Shown: positions 43,329 through 52,197, numbered from the stretch's first letter. The stretch is 64,000 nt of DNA from Bacteroidota bacterium (GCA_014860565.1 JACZJN010000060.1:1-64000), one strand, 5' to 3'. A program made the numbers and translations. Notes: generated from the letters alone by a model not told the origin.

Positions 43329-45758
43329 CTACATCCCCACGTTCACGTCCACCCCTTCCGTGGGCCGGCGTACGGGCTGATAGTTGTTGAAATTGTACGT
43401 GAGCGTGAGATTGACGATGGGCACCTCGGGCTTGATCACAAAATTATTCGCAAAGTTAACGCCCGTGGAAGCGATTTCGTAATACGCCGTGCGCAGGAGG
43501 TTCTGCGCCTGCAGCGTGAGGGAGAAGCTTTTATTGAGAAATTCCTGCCGGGCCGATACGCTCAGATAGAACAGCGGATCGGTTTCGGACTGCGGACTGA
43601 TCTGCCGACTGAGGTACATGCCCGTGAGCTGGAGGCGGGTAGACGGACCGAATGTACAGATCGCACTCAAGCGGGCGGTCCAGGTGAACGCCTCCTGGTC
43701 GATGTTGTCCCCGAAGGCGTCTCCCTTGATCGCGTAATTGAAGAGGTTCACATTCGGATCGAGACGAAGCCATGGAAGAGGACGCAGGCTCGCGGATATT
43801 TCCGCGCCCATGGTCGACGTCTCCGCGAAATTGCCGAAGGTCGTGACCAGCCGTCCGCTGCTGTCGGCCGTCATGGACTGCCACATCGAGTTCGTCGCGA
43901 AGCGACCGTAGGTCTGCACCGACACGTACACACCGGAATACATCTTCTGATAGTTCAGCTCGACGGCATGCGTGTATTCCGGCAGCAGGCGGGGGTTCCC
44001 CTGGGTAATGAGATAGCGGTCCGCATAAAATGGAAAGGGATTGAGCAGGTTCTCGTTCGGGCGGTTGATGCGTCGGCTGTAGCTGAGCTGCAGCTGATGA
44101 TCGTCGATTTTACGCGCGAGGCTGAAGCTGGGAAACCAGTCCAGCTTATCGTAGGCGTAGTCCTCGGCGAGTGTTTTCTGTGTGAGCAGGCGATCCATAT
44201 ACTCGGCGCGCAATCCGACCTGATACTGAAAATCCATCAGCACATTCGAATAGGTGGCGAAGCCGGCATGCACCTGGTTCGTCAAGTCGAAGGCATTCGT
44301 CAGCGACGGATCGACCACCCATGCCTGCCCGCTCCAATCGTAATCCGAATAGGTCACGTCGTAGTTGCGCAGGGAGTAGTCCGTCTGCAGTCCGCATTCG
44401 AACGTACTGCCTTCGCCCAGCTTGTCCGAGTAGTTGATCTTGGCCCGAGCTTCGTGCCGCCCGACGTCCGAATCCATATCCGTTGACTGCGGCTCGGGCC
44501 CCAAGTTCGCGAACGCAGGATCGCTGACGTATTCGCGGGTGTGCTGCAGATACGGAAGGGTGACGCGGGTGTAGGTTCCCTCTATCGACAGCTGACTCTG
44601 CTGGGGTACGATGGAGTAATTGTAGAAGGCCGTTCCGGTGTAATACGTGGCCGTCAGGTCGAAGGCGTTGCGGATGACCTGGTAGAGGTCCTCCGTCGGT
44701 GTCGCATTATGCACATCGAACGTGAAGCTGCGCGGGATCTTGACCTGTCCCCCGTTCACGTTCAGCGACAGCGCATGCTGCTCGTCGAAGCTGTGATCGA
44801 TGCCGAGACGCAACGTGTACTGATCGCGGATATCGCGGCGGCGGAAATCGGAATTATTGACGATGTCTCCCTGTGCGGTGGCGGTCAGGCGATCGACGTC
44901 CTGCACCTGGTAGAAGGTGTATTTCCTGTAGTCCACTCCGCCGGTAAGCTTGGTGGCGCCCATGTTCCTGTTCACGGTGGCATCGGTGTTATACTTGTCG
45001 CGCGTACCGGCGCCGATGTTCACGATGCCGCTGGTACTGTAATTCTCTTCTTTCTTCATGACGATGTTGATGATGCCGGCGGAACCTTCGGCCTCGTATT
45101 TCGCGGAAGGGTTGGTCATCAGCTCGATGCTTTCAATGAGATTGGCCGGTATCTGCCGCAGCGCATCGGAACCCTGGAACGCGCTGGGACGGCCGTTGAC
45201 CAGCACGGTGAAATTGGCGCTGCCGCGCAGTGTCACGTTGTCGCTTTCGTCCACGCGCACCGAAGGCTGTTCGCGCAGCACATCCAGCGCACTGCCGCCC
45301 TTCGCGTGCAGGGACTGGCTGACATTTATCACCTTCTTGTCAAGATGAAATTCCTCCGGCGCGCGGTCGGCGTCCACCGTCACCTCGCCCACCTCCACTG
45401 CGACCTCCTCCATCGCAAGCGCGCCGAGATCGAGCTGCTTCGTGTCGGACTCGACGGCGAGATCCATCACTTCCTTCTTTGCATAGCCAACGTAGCTGAC
45501 CGTGAGCGTGTAGTTTCCCGCGGGTACGGCAGTGAACAGGAATTCGCCTGTCTCTCCACTGTAAGTCGAGGTGACGAACTTCTGCGTCGCGCGGTCACGC
45601 AGCACGATGTTGGCGTAGACCAGCGGGGCATTGTTTTTCGCATCTATGACGACGCCTTTGATGAACGGACCTTTATTATCCTCCCCTGAAAACGCAGTCG
45701 ATGTGAGAAGAAAACAACTGCAGAGGAACGCGGCGATGAGGGAGCCAGAATTTCTCAT
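43329..45758 (-). CDS. TonB-dependent receptor (carboxypeptidase-regulatory-like domain, plug, barrel)
   Basis: 809 residues. The ATG at 45758, preceded by AGAGAG, starts the signal peptide SLIAAFLCSCFLLTSTAFSG; the 68 upstream codons in frame are not signal-like. Residues about 30-115 are a CarboxypepD_reg-like beta-sandwich (GVVIDAKNNAPLVYANIVLR, VPAGNYTLTVSYVGYAKK). The plug follows at about 135-240 (ALDVLREQPSVRVDESDNVT, VLVNGRPSAFQGSDALRQIP, NPSAKYEAEGSAGIINIVMK). The rest is an OMP beta-barrel of the type-3 class. It imports or responds to an unknown ligand through TonB. It diverges from the DUF2202 gene. Confidence 0.93.
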   Translation of the reverse strand: MRNSGSLIAAFLCSCFLLTSTAFSGEDNKGPFIKGVVIDAKNNAPLVYANIVLRDRATQKFVTSTYSGETGEFLFTAVPAGNYTLTVSYVGYAKKEVMDLAVESDTKQLDLGALAMEEVAVEVGEVTVDADRAPEEFHLDKKVINVSQSLHAKGGSALDVLREQPSVRVDESDNVTLRGSANFTVLVNGRPSAFQGSDALRQIPANLIESIELMTNPSAKYEAEGSAGIINIVMKKEENYSTSGIVNIGAGTRDKYNTDATVNRNMGATKLTGGVDYRKYTFYQVQDVDRLTATAQGDIVNNSDFRRRDIRDQYTLRLGIDHSFDEQHALSLNVNGGQVKIPRSFTFDVHNATPTEDLYQVIRNAFDLTATYYTGTAFYNYSIVPQQSQLSIEGTYTRVTLPYLQHTREYVSDPAFANLGPEPQSTDMDSDVGRHEARAKINYSDKLGEGSTFECGLQTDYSLRNYDVTYSDYDWSGQAWVVDPSLTNAFDLTNQVHAGFATYSNVLMDFQYQVGLRAEYMDRLLTQKTLAEDYAYDKLDWFPSFSLARKIDDHQLQLSYSRRINRPNENLLNPFPFYADRYLITQGNPRLLPEYTHAVELNYQKMYSGVYVSVQTYGRFATNSMWQSMTADSSGRLVTTFGNFAETSTMGAEISASLRPLPWLRLDPNVNLFNYAIKGDAFGDNIDQEAFTWTARLSAICTFGPSTRLQLTGMYLSRQISPQSETDPLFYLSVSARQEFLNKSFSLTLQAQNLLRTAYYEIASTGVNFANNFVIKPEVPIVNLTLTYNFNNYQPVRRPTEGVDVNVGM

Positions 45759-45989
45759 ATTTCTCTCTTTAATTTTACGATTCTTCACGTACGGGAGAAA
45801 AATATGAAGGTTGCGCCCCTTCCCTCCGCATCGACATTTCTTGCCGGACAGGTACAAGCATTGCCGGTCGTCACCGGACATAAAATATAAAACCGCTTTT
45901 TTAGCCCGCTGTGACCGATTCCATTTCTGGCACGGTTTTCGATCTATGACAGGAAAAGGCATTCACATACTTCACATAGGAGACCTGTC

Positions 45990-46664
45990 ATGAAAACCAT
46001 CCAACTCTTCGCCGCCCTTCTGCTCATGCTTTCCGTCACCGCCTGTGACGCGGACAATGGCGTGGATCCCGTCGGTGCGGGACCCTCCGGCGCATCGGAC
46101 CTCGAACTGATCAAGCAGACCGTCGATGCGTATCCCGTGTACTCGCTTTCGCAGGATGAAATCGACGGGCTTATCCTCATGCGCGAGGAAGAGAAACTCG
46201 CCCGCGACGTATACCTGCATTTTGCGGACGCGTATTCACTCCAGGTATTTGCGAACATCGCACAGAGCGAAGCGCAGCATATGTCCGCCATCAAGGTACT
46301 GCTAGACAAATACGGTCTCGCGGATCCCGTGACCGACGACTCCCGCGGCGTCTTCACCGACGCGCATCTTGCCGATCTCTACGCCCAGCTCACGGCTGCA
46401 GGTGACGCCGGTTTGCTCGAAGCCCTGGTGGTCGGCGCGACGATCGAGGATCTCGACATCAAGGACCTCATGGATCTGAGCGACGGGCTCGACAAGGAAG
46501 ACATTCTCTTTGTCTATGCCAACCTGACGAAAGGTTCGCGCAATCACATGCGCGCCTTCTACTCACAGATACTCGCGAACGGCGGCTCCTATCAACCCCA
46601 ATTCATCTCGCAGTCGCTGTTCGACAGCATCGTCTCCTCTGCTCGGGAACGCGGCAGGCGCTGA
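45990..46664 (+). CDS. DUF2202 ferritin-like lipoprotein
   Basis: 224 residues. AGGAG is eight bases upstream. The lipobox LMLSVTAC puts the lipidated Cys near residue 19, followed by an acidic linker. The four-helix core carries the family pattern LMREEEKLARDVYLHFADAY and NIAQSEAQHMSAIKVLLDKY, with paired Glu and Glu-x-x-His that could bind a di-metal site as in ferritins and rubrerythrins. GSRNHMRAFY is the last helix. It is exported and membrane-anchored. Its neighbour, the divergent TonB receptor, raises the possibility of a metal-related role, but no Fur-like box was identified. Confidence 0.85.
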   Translation: MKTIQLFAALLLMLSVTACDADNGVDPVGAGPSGASDLELIKQTVDAYPVYSLSQDEIDGLILMREEEKLARDVYLHFADAYSLQVFANIAQSEAQHMSAIKVLLDKYGLADPVTDDSRGVFTDAHLADLYAQLTAAGDAGLLEALVVGATIEDLDIKDLMDLSDGLDKEDILFVYANLTKGSRNHMRAFYSQILANGGSYQPQFISQSLFDSIVSSARERGRR

Positions 46665-46692
46665 GCCGTAATCAGCGCAACCTCTCCCTGCG

Positions 46693-46729
46693 CCCCGTGC
46701 CGGCCTCCGCCGTCACGGGGTATTTTGTT
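46693..46729 (+). terminator. Terminator of the DUF2202 gene
   Basis: CCCCGTG ... CACGGGG with a nested CGGC-CTCC-GCCG stem, followed by TATTTTGTTT, 29 bp past the stop. Confidence 0.82.
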
Positions 46730-46803
46730 TCTGAGTCCCGATCATCCATAAAGAAACATATCATCCATCGCTCCTCCGGTACTGGCGGCGGACAGCGGAA
46801 TTT

Positions 46804-46827
46804 CGTATCCTGCATATTCAGGATACG
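46804..46827. promoter_or_regulatory. 9-bp dyad upstream of the SMP-30-like gene
   Basis: CGTATCCTG (46804-46812), a six-base centre CATATT, and CAGGATACG (46819-46827). It is a perfect inverted repeat whose right arm ends 36 bp before the ATG at 46864. Position and symmetry suit a dimeric repressor operator. No T run follows, so a terminator is unlikely. Confidence 0.45.
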
Positions 46828-46863
46828 ATAGCCCGAATCTTCTCAATGAGCCCGGAGGCCGCC

Positions 46864-48756
46864 ATGCGCTCCTTGCCTGTGCATTTCCCCGTTCCCCTTC
46901 AGATACGCCCGCTCTTTCTTCCCCTGCTCTTTCTGCTGTTTGCCGCCGGCTTCGAAGCCGCTGCCCAGAGCGTCGAATTCGAGCCGGGGCGGTGGAATCT
47001 GGAGAAAGCGAAAGTGACGGAACAGCGCGGCCGCAACTGCCTGACCGGGACGGCGTTTCTCAACAATGTCAAGCTGAAAGACGGCGTGATCGACGTCGAT
47101 CTGCTTGTCACGGGCGCGACCTCGTATCCCGGCATTATTTTCCGCAGAAGCGCGGACGGAGAGTTCGAGCGCATCTATCTGCGTCCCCACCGGGCGGGAC
47201 AGTATCCCGACGCGGTACAGTACACGCCCACCTTCAACGGCAGTGACGCCTGGCAGCTGTACAACGGACCGGGCTACACGGCGGCCTGCGAACTTCCACC
47301 GGACAACTGGATTCATCTCCGGCTGGAATTCCGCGACGACCAGGCCAGACTGTTCATCGGCGGAAACAGCAAACCGGCGCTCGTGGTGCAGGATCTGAAG
47401 CACACGCCCGTGCACGGTTCGCTCGGTCTCGATGCGCCACAGGACGGCAGCGCATACTTCTCCCGCTTCTCGTATCGCGAGGACGCGAAACTCGCGTTCC
47501 CTCCACCGCCTGCGCCACGCACACTGCCGGGAACGATCACGCGCTGGGAGATATCGCGCGTCTTCAAGGCGAGCACCATTGACATGGAACGCACGCCCGC
47601 GCAGCAGAACATCGACGATCCGCAATGGATGACGGTGGAAAGCGAAAAGAATGGCCTCGTGAACGTCGCGCGCTACCGCGGCAGGACAGGGCAGGCTGCC
47701 GACTGCATCTGGGCACGTGCGACCATCCTCGCGGACGACGACGGTGTACGCGAACTGCAATTCGGATACAGCGATGCAATTTCAATATTCTGCAACGGCC
47801 GCCCGCTCTATGCCGGAAGCAGCGCCTACCGTCAGCGCGATCCCTCTTCCCTCGGCATCGTCGGCTACTTCGACGCAGTGTATCTCCCGCTTGAAGACGG
47901 CGAAAATGAAATTATGTTCTGTGTCGCGGAGACTTTCGGTGGCTGGGGTTTCATGGCACGCGACGGCGATGCGGAACTTCTCGACGCAACGCTCACGGCG
48001 AAATGGAATATCACGCGTCAGCTGCGCTTACCCGAATCCGTCGTGTATGATGACGTCCACAATGTCTTCTATGTCTCGAATTTCTTCGACGAGGGAAAGG
48101 AATTCATTTCGAAAGTCAGTCCGGATGGGGAGATTCTCTCGCTGCGCTGGGCGAGCGGACTGAACCGTCCGACCGGACTCGCCATGAATGCCGGACGCCT
48201 CTTCGCCGTCGAACGCACGGGCGTCGCCGTGATCAATACGGAAACCGGCGTGGTGGAGAAACGCATTGCCGCGAAGGACGCAAAATTTCTCAATGACATT
48301 GCCTTCGACGAGGAGGGTATCGGGTACGTGACCGACTCCCGGGCGAACCGCCTTCTTCGTCTCGAAGGCGATGTTCTCGCACCCTGGCTTGAAGGTGCGA
48401 CGCTCGGCAGTCCCAACGGAATTCACGTGGAGAACGGCGAACTGATCATCGGCAATTCCGATGACGCCACCGTGAAGGCAATGAATCTTGTGAGCAAGCA
48501 GTGGCGCTCGATCGCGACACTCGATCCCGGCTGCGTCATTGACGGACTCACAGGCATGGGCGACGGACGTCTGCTCGCCTCCGACCATGCCGGACGCGTG
48601 TTCATCATTTCTCCCTCGGGCGAAGTCGTGAAAACCATCCTCGACCGCAGCACCACGCAGCGCTATTGCGCCGATTTCGCATACGTGCCCGCACTGCATC
48701 TCCTGGTCATTCCGTCCCTGCAGGAAAATTCGCTGACGGCATACACGTTGAAATAG
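46864..48756 (+). CDS. Secreted protein with LamG-like N-terminal domain and SMP-30/NHL-type propeller
   Basis: 630 residues. GGAGG lies five bases before the ATG at 46864; an upstream ATG at 46846 is less good. The signal peptide runs through FLPLLFLLFAAGFEAAAQ. Residues about 25-200 resemble a concanavalin-like jelly roll (LKDGVIDVDLLVTG, YPGIIFRRSADGEFERIYLR). A middle beta domain spans about 220-380. Residues about 385-630 are an SMP-30/gluconolactonase-like propeller (LPESVVYDDVHNVFYVSNFF, GLNRPTGLAMNAGRLFAVER, SPNGIHVENGELIIGNSDD). No T9SS domain, so it is periplasmic or exported another way. A lactonase role is possible but unproven. Confidence 0.78.
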   Translation: MRSLPVHFPVPLQIRPLFLPLLFLLFAAGFEAAAQSVEFEPGRWNLEKAKVTEQRGRNCLTGTAFLNNVKLKDGVIDVDLLVTGATSYPGIIFRRSADGEFERIYLRPHRAGQYPDAVQYTPTFNGSDAWQLYNGPGYTAACELPPDNWIHLRLEFRDDQARLFIGGNSKPALVVQDLKHTPVHGSLGLDAPQDGSAYFSRFSYREDAKLAFPPPPAPRTLPGTITRWEISRVFKASTIDMERTPAQQNIDDPQWMTVESEKNGLVNVARYRGRTGQAADCIWARATILADDDGVRELQFGYSDAISIFCNGRPLYAGSSAYRQRDPSSLGIVGYFDAVYLPLEDGENEIMFCVAETFGGWGFMARDGDAELLDATLTAKWNITRQLRLPESVVYDDVHNVFYVSNFFDEGKEFISKVSPDGEILSLRWASGLNRPTGLAMNAGRLFAVERTGVAVINTETGVVEKRIAAKDAKFLNDIAFDEEGIGYVTDSRANRLLRLEGDVLAPWLEGATLGSPNGIHVENGELIIGNSDDATVKAMNLVSKQWRSIATLDPGCVIDGLTGMGDGRLLASDHAGRVFIISPSGEVVKTILDRSTTQRYCADFAYVPALHLLVIPSLQENSLTAYTLK

Positions 48757-48760
48757 TCGC

Positions 48761-49120
48761 TCACCGCACCGTGATCTTCTGGGTCTGGACGTCGCTGCCG
48801 TCCTGTGCGCGAATGATATAGTTGCCGGACTTCAGGTCGGCGGTGCTGAACGTAAAGCTGTGCGTGCCGGCCTCGAGCTGCTTGTTGAGCGCGATGCGCA
48901 GGATCGTGCGATTGTCCTCGTTCTGCAGCGAAAGACTCAGCCGCGCGGGATAGATCAGCTCCACCTCCACGGTGGCTGTTTTTTCGCTGTGATCAAAAAC
49001 GACGGTGGTAACGAGATGGCGTTCCACGGTTGTATTTGCGGCCTGCTGTGCGCGGACCGTGCCAGTGAGCAGTATGCATGGAAGGATCCATGCGGCGAAA
49101 AGACGAATGACGGTGTTCAT
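48761..49120 (-). CDS. Tiny secreted protein consisting almost only of a T9SS-like C-terminal domain
   Basis: 119 residues. GGAGGGAAT immediately precedes the ATG, an excellent ribosome site. The signal peptide is FAAWILPCILLTGTVRAQ. After about 20 residues the protein goes straight into the beta-strand pattern of type A T9SS sorting domains: VEVELIYPARLSLSLQNEDN, LRIALNKQLEAGTHSFTFST, then LKSGNYIIRAQDG and QTQKITVR. The leading YPNP motif is missing. There is no cargo domain. It converges on the SMP-30-like gene four bases from its stop. It might be a stand-alone beta-sandwich or a decoy for the sorting machinery. Confidence 0.72.
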   Translation of the reverse strand: MNTVIRLFAAWILPCILLTGTVRAQQAANTTVERHLVTTVVFDHSEKTATVEVELIYPARLSLSLQNEDNRTILRIALNKQLEAGTHSFTFSTADLKSGNYIIRAQDGSDVQTQKITVR

Positions 49121-49248
49121 ATTCCCTCCAGGAATTGATAGCAGTTACCCCCCGCATGGGTCTGATGTTGCGGGAGTGCAATAAACACAATTCCGGCCGG
49201 GCAATTCTTCCAATTCCCGCTCAAATGCTTTCGATATCGGAGCAAACC

Positions 49249-50463
49249 TCAGGAATTCGGTTTCGAAGGCAGGCGCACGTTTACCGCGAGTCCGCCGGCG
49301 GACGTTTCGCGATAGAGACTCGGGATGTCATGTCCCGTGTCGCGCATGGTTTTCACCACGCGATCGAAGCTGACCCGATGCGTTCCGTCGGAGAGAATCG
49401 CGAAGGTGTTCGCATCGAGCGCGCGGGATGCGGCGAAGGCATTGCGTTCGATGCAGGGCACCTGTACGAGTCCCGCCACCGGATCGCAGGTGAGGCCGAG
49501 GTGATGTTCGAGTCCCATTTCCGCCGCGTATTCCACTTGCCGGATGCTACCGCCGAACAGCTGCACGGTCGCCGCGGCAGCCATCGCACAGGCGGTGCCT
49601 ATTTCTCCCTGGCAGCCGACTTCCGCTCCGGAGATGGATGCGTTTTTCTTGACGAGGTTTCCGATGAGTCCCGCCGTGGCGAGCGCGCGGAGTATTTTCT
49701 TGTCGGTGAATTTGTGTTGCGTCTGCAGATAATACAGCACTGCGGGCATGACACCGCTGGAACCGCAGGTGGGAGCAGTGACGATCGTGCCGCCGCCCGC
49801 GTTGTGTTCGGCGACCGCGAGCGCATAGGCGAAAACGAGGCTGCGCCGCTTGAGCGACCCCTTGTAGCTTTTCGCCTTGATGAAATACGACGCCGCTTTT
49901 CGCTGAAGATGCAGCGGACCCGGCAGCGCGCCTTCCTCTTCGAGTCCCGCCTTAACTGCCGCTTTCATCGCCTTCCAGATTTCTTCGAGGAACTCCCACA
50001 GCCCATCGCCCTCGCGCTGCGCGACGTACTCCCAGAGATGTACGCCGTTTTCCTCGCACCACGGAAGTATTTCACGCATGGTCGAAAAGTCATAGAGCGA
50101 GGGCGGAGAAGATTCCGGGGTCCCGTCGTCGAGGCGTCCGCCACCCACGCTGAACACCGTCCACTCGTCCGTGGTCTCGCCCTGTGCATCAAGAACCGCG
50201 AACGTCAGGGCATTGGGGTGGCGCGGCAGTACCGTCTCCGGTTTCCAGACAAACTCCACGGTCGCGGGCGCGACGACATTCCGGACGGCCCGGTCCGTTA
50301 AATGTCCCACTCCCGTCGCGGCGAGACTGCCGTAGAGGGTGACGCGAAACGCCGCCGCATCGGGATGCCGCTGACGATAGCGCAATGCCGCGCGGCGCGG
50401 ACCGATCGTGTGACTGCTCGACGGACCCTGTCCGATTTTATAGAGCTCGCGAATGGATTCCAT
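49249..50463 (-). CDS. sdaA: L-serine ammonia-lyase (iron-sulfur L-serine dehydratase, single chain)
   Basis: 404 residues. It converts L-serine to pyruvate and ammonia in the cytoplasm with a [4Fe-4S] cluster. The N-terminal domain has LYKIGQGPSSSHTIGPRRAA, the beta-domain signature. Cluster cysteines are in TAPTCGSSGVMPA, EVGCQGEIGTACAMAA and LTCDPVAGLVQVPCIERNA, matching bacterial SdaA. It is about 50 residues shorter than E. coli SdaA (454), mostly in loops, with no sign of breakage. A TTGTCTA box and a plausible TTGTCT-N18-AATGAT promoter lie 40-70 bp upstream (50502-50531), resembling boxes at the adjacent CarH gene. Confidence 0.95.
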   Translation of the reverse strand: MESIRELYKIGQGPSSSHTIGPRRAALRYRQRHPDAAAFRVTLYGSLAATGVGHLTDRAVRNVVAPATVEFVWKPETVLPRHPNALTFAVLDAQGETTDEWTVFSVGGGRLDDGTPESSPPSLYDFSTMREILPWCEENGVHLWEYVAQREGDGLWEFLEEIWKAMKAAVKAGLEEEGALPGPLHLQRKAASYFIKAKSYKGSLKRRSLVFAYALAVAEHNAGGGTIVTAPTCGSSGVMPAVLYYLQTQHKFTDKKILRALATAGLIGNLVKKNASISGAEVGCQGEIGTACAMAAAATVQLFGGSIRQVEYAAEMGLEHHLGLTCDPVAGLVQVPCIERNAFAASRALDANTFAILSDGTHRVSFDRVVKTMRDTGHDIPSLYRETSAGGLAVNVRLPSKPNS

Positions 50464-50501
50464 GCATTTGCCTCTACACGATGAATAGATACCGTTTTCC
50501 G

Positions 50502-50531
50502 ATCATTCGGTAGGTGTACAAAGCTAGACAA
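50502..50531 (-). promoter_or_regulatory. Candidate promoter/CarH-box ahead of sdaA
   Basis: On the minus strand TTGTCT (50531-50526), 18 bases, AATGAT (50507-50502). TTGTCTA here is the same heptamer as in the carH promoter region. It may be a -35 hexamer, a regulator box, or both. Confidence 0.4.
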
Positions 50532-50554
50532 TTTTCGATTAGCGTGTCAGCCTA

Positions 50555-51475
50555 TCAATGCCGCGGCGGAGACGAAGCGAAATGCTCCCAGAGTTCCGAG
50601 GTGCTTTGCAGTTGCATGATGGAAGGATGGTCGATGCGGGCGAGGTAGGCGGGTGCGGAGGCGCCGCCGGCGACGATACGGGTGTGTGCCGGAAGCAGTC
50701 GGACGAGTTCCACGAGTTGTGCGAATGTTTCCGCGTCGTCGGGAGGATAGACGATGCTGATCAGCACTTCCGCGGCGCCGAGGTCGCGTGCAGCCAGGGC
50801 GATTTCCGCGGCGGGCAGATCCGCTCCCAGATGCGTGACGGCGCGTCCGGTGGTCGACGCGGCCAGCGCCGCGAGCAGAACACCGAGTTCGTGCATCTGT
50901 CCGCTGGGCGTCGCCGAGATCACACGCTCGGCGTCGGAGGGCACGGGCGCGGTGTTCAGCAGATCGATCAGCACTGTGCGCACGGCGGTGGTCGCCAGAT
51001 GTTCCTGCACGATGCGCACGCGTCCCTCCCGCCACCCGCTGCCGATATCGGCAATGAAAGGTCCGATGACGTGATCGATGAACGCGTGGCGTGACAGTTC
51101 CCGTTCCGCTTTACGAAGCGCGCGCTCGAGTCCGGCGCCATCGAGCTGCAGCACATGCCGCATCAACGCAGCGCGCCAGCCGGCATAGTCTTTCGCATCT
51201 GCCTCCCCATGCACCGCTGCATCGTCCATTTTCCGCAGAAGAGCCCGCAGTTCGCCGTCCGGAAGCCTCGCCACGCTCGAAATGGCAAGTCCCGCCTCGG
51301 TCAGCTTCCGCAGCATACCCAGGCGTTCCACATCTGCATCCGAATAGAGACGACGATTCGTCGGCGTCCGCTGTGGTCGCACCACGTCGTAGCGCTTTTC
51401 CCAGGCTCGGAGCACAAACGGAGTCAGTCCGCTCAGTCTCGCCGCCGTCTGTATAGCATATTTCGGCTTGTTCAT
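50555..51475 (-). CDS. carH: CarH/LitR-type MerR-family B12-dependent photoreceptor repressor
   Basis: 306 residues. Residues 1-75 are a MerR helix-turn-helix (YAIQTAARLSGLTPFVLRAW, RPQRTPTNRRLYSDADVERL). Residues about 90-180 are the four-helix bundle with the W-x9-E-H signature (Trp148, Glu158, His159) of adenosylcobalamin-binding CarH. Residues about 190-300 are a cobalamin-binding Rossmann domain; His195 in GQMHELG corresponds to the lower axial ligand. In Thermus CarH, the AdoB12-bound tetramer represses in the dark and light breaks it. The key residues are kept, so this should be a functional light sensor. Three TTGTCTA boxes lie just upstream. No carotenoid genes are in the window. Confidence 0.88.
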   Translation of the reverse strand: MNKPKYAIQTAARLSGLTPFVLRAWEKRYDVVRPQRTPTNRRLYSDADVERLGMLRKLTEAGLAISSVARLPDGELRALLRKMDDAAVHGEADAKDYAGWRAALMRHVLQLDGAGLERALRKAERELSRHAFIDHVIGPFIADIGSGWREGRVRIVQEHLATTAVRTVLIDLLNTAPVPSDAERVISATPSGQMHELGVLLAALAASTTGRAVTHLGADLPAAEIALAARDLGAAEVLISIVYPPDDAETFAQLVELVRLLPAHTRIVAGGASAPAYLARIDHPSIMQLQSTSELWEHFASSPPRH

Positions 51476-51512
51476 ATGCCCAATATAACGAAAAATCGGC
51501 AATAATGCACTT

Positions 51513-51567
51513 TTGTCTAAAAATAATCAAATATTTGTCTAGGTATGGAACCAATATAACTAGACAA
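51513..51567. promoter_or_regulatory. Three TTGTCTA boxes between carH and the fasciclin gene
   Basis: TTGTCTA at 51513-51519 and 51535-51541 (22 bp apart, two 11-bp units) and inverted TAGACAA at 51561-51567. They occupy the shared divergent promoter region. CarH-type repressors bind 11-bp direct repeats, so this spacing is suggestive. A longer repeat, CCAATATAAC, also occurs at 51480-51489 and 51551-51560. Confidence 0.55.
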
Positions 51568-51625
51568 CGGTTTTGTATGCATGACACGAACACTCAAATC
51601 AATTCACAATACATTGGAGTTCATC

Positions 51626-52129
51626 ATGAAACGCATCACATATATTCTGCCCCTTTTCCTTCTGGCCACTGTTCTTTCCAGCACTGCGATCGCAGGCGGC
51701 GAAGGCACGGTTCCCAGCAAGAAGAACATCGTCACCGTGGCTGTTGAGGCAGGTTCCTTTACCACGCTCGCAAAGGCGCTGACAGCCACCGGTCTCGTCG
51801 ACGCTCTCAAGGGCGACGGTCCTTTCACTGTGTTCGCGCCCACCGATGAAGCGTTCGCGAAGCTGCCGAAGGGCACGCTCGAGGGGCTTTTGAAGGACAA
51901 AGAAGCACTGAAGGAAATCCTCCTCTATCATGTCGTCAAGGGCAACGTCGGTTCCAAGGCGGTCAAGGACCTGAAGTCCGCGACCACGCTTTCGGGAATG
52001 GATGTGCACATCGCCGTGAAGGATGGGAATGTGATGATCAATTCCGCCAAGGTCATCAGCGCGGATGTTGCGGCGTCGAACGGCGTGATTCACGTCATCG
52101 ATCAGGTGCTGATTCCGCACAAACACTGA
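51626..52129 (+). CDS. Secreted fasciclin (FAS1) domain protein
   Basis: 167 residues. GGAG is nine bases before the ATG at 51626. The signal peptide is [20 protein letters not shown]. One complete FAS1 domain follows: [20 protein letters not shown], the H1 motif [28 protein letters not shown], and the H2-like ending [14 protein letters not shown]. Such single-domain secreted proteins are common in Bacteroidota and cyanobacteria and are thought to mediate adhesion. It shares its promoter region with carH, so it may be under B12/light control; that is inference. Confidence 0.92.
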   Translation: MKRITYILPLFLLATVLSSTAIAGGEGTVPSKKNIVTVAVEAGSFTTLAKALTATGLVDALKGDGPFTVFAPTDEAFAKLPKGTLEGLLKDKEALKEILLYHVVKGNVGSKAVKDLKSATTLSGMDVHIAVKDGNVMINSAKVISADVAASNGVIHVIDQVLIPHKH

Positions 52130-52161
52130 GTTCCTCATAGCCACACCTGGCTGACAAAAGG

Positions 52162-52197
52162 AAAACGTCCCGGAGCATTGCTTCGGGACGTTTTTCG
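52162..52197 (+). terminator. Terminator of the fasciclin gene
   Basis: AAAACGTCCCG - GAGCATTGCTT - CGGGACGTTTT, an 11-bp stem followed by TCG, 33 bp past the stop. Its A- and T-flanked arms suit termination in both directions. Confidence 0.85.
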
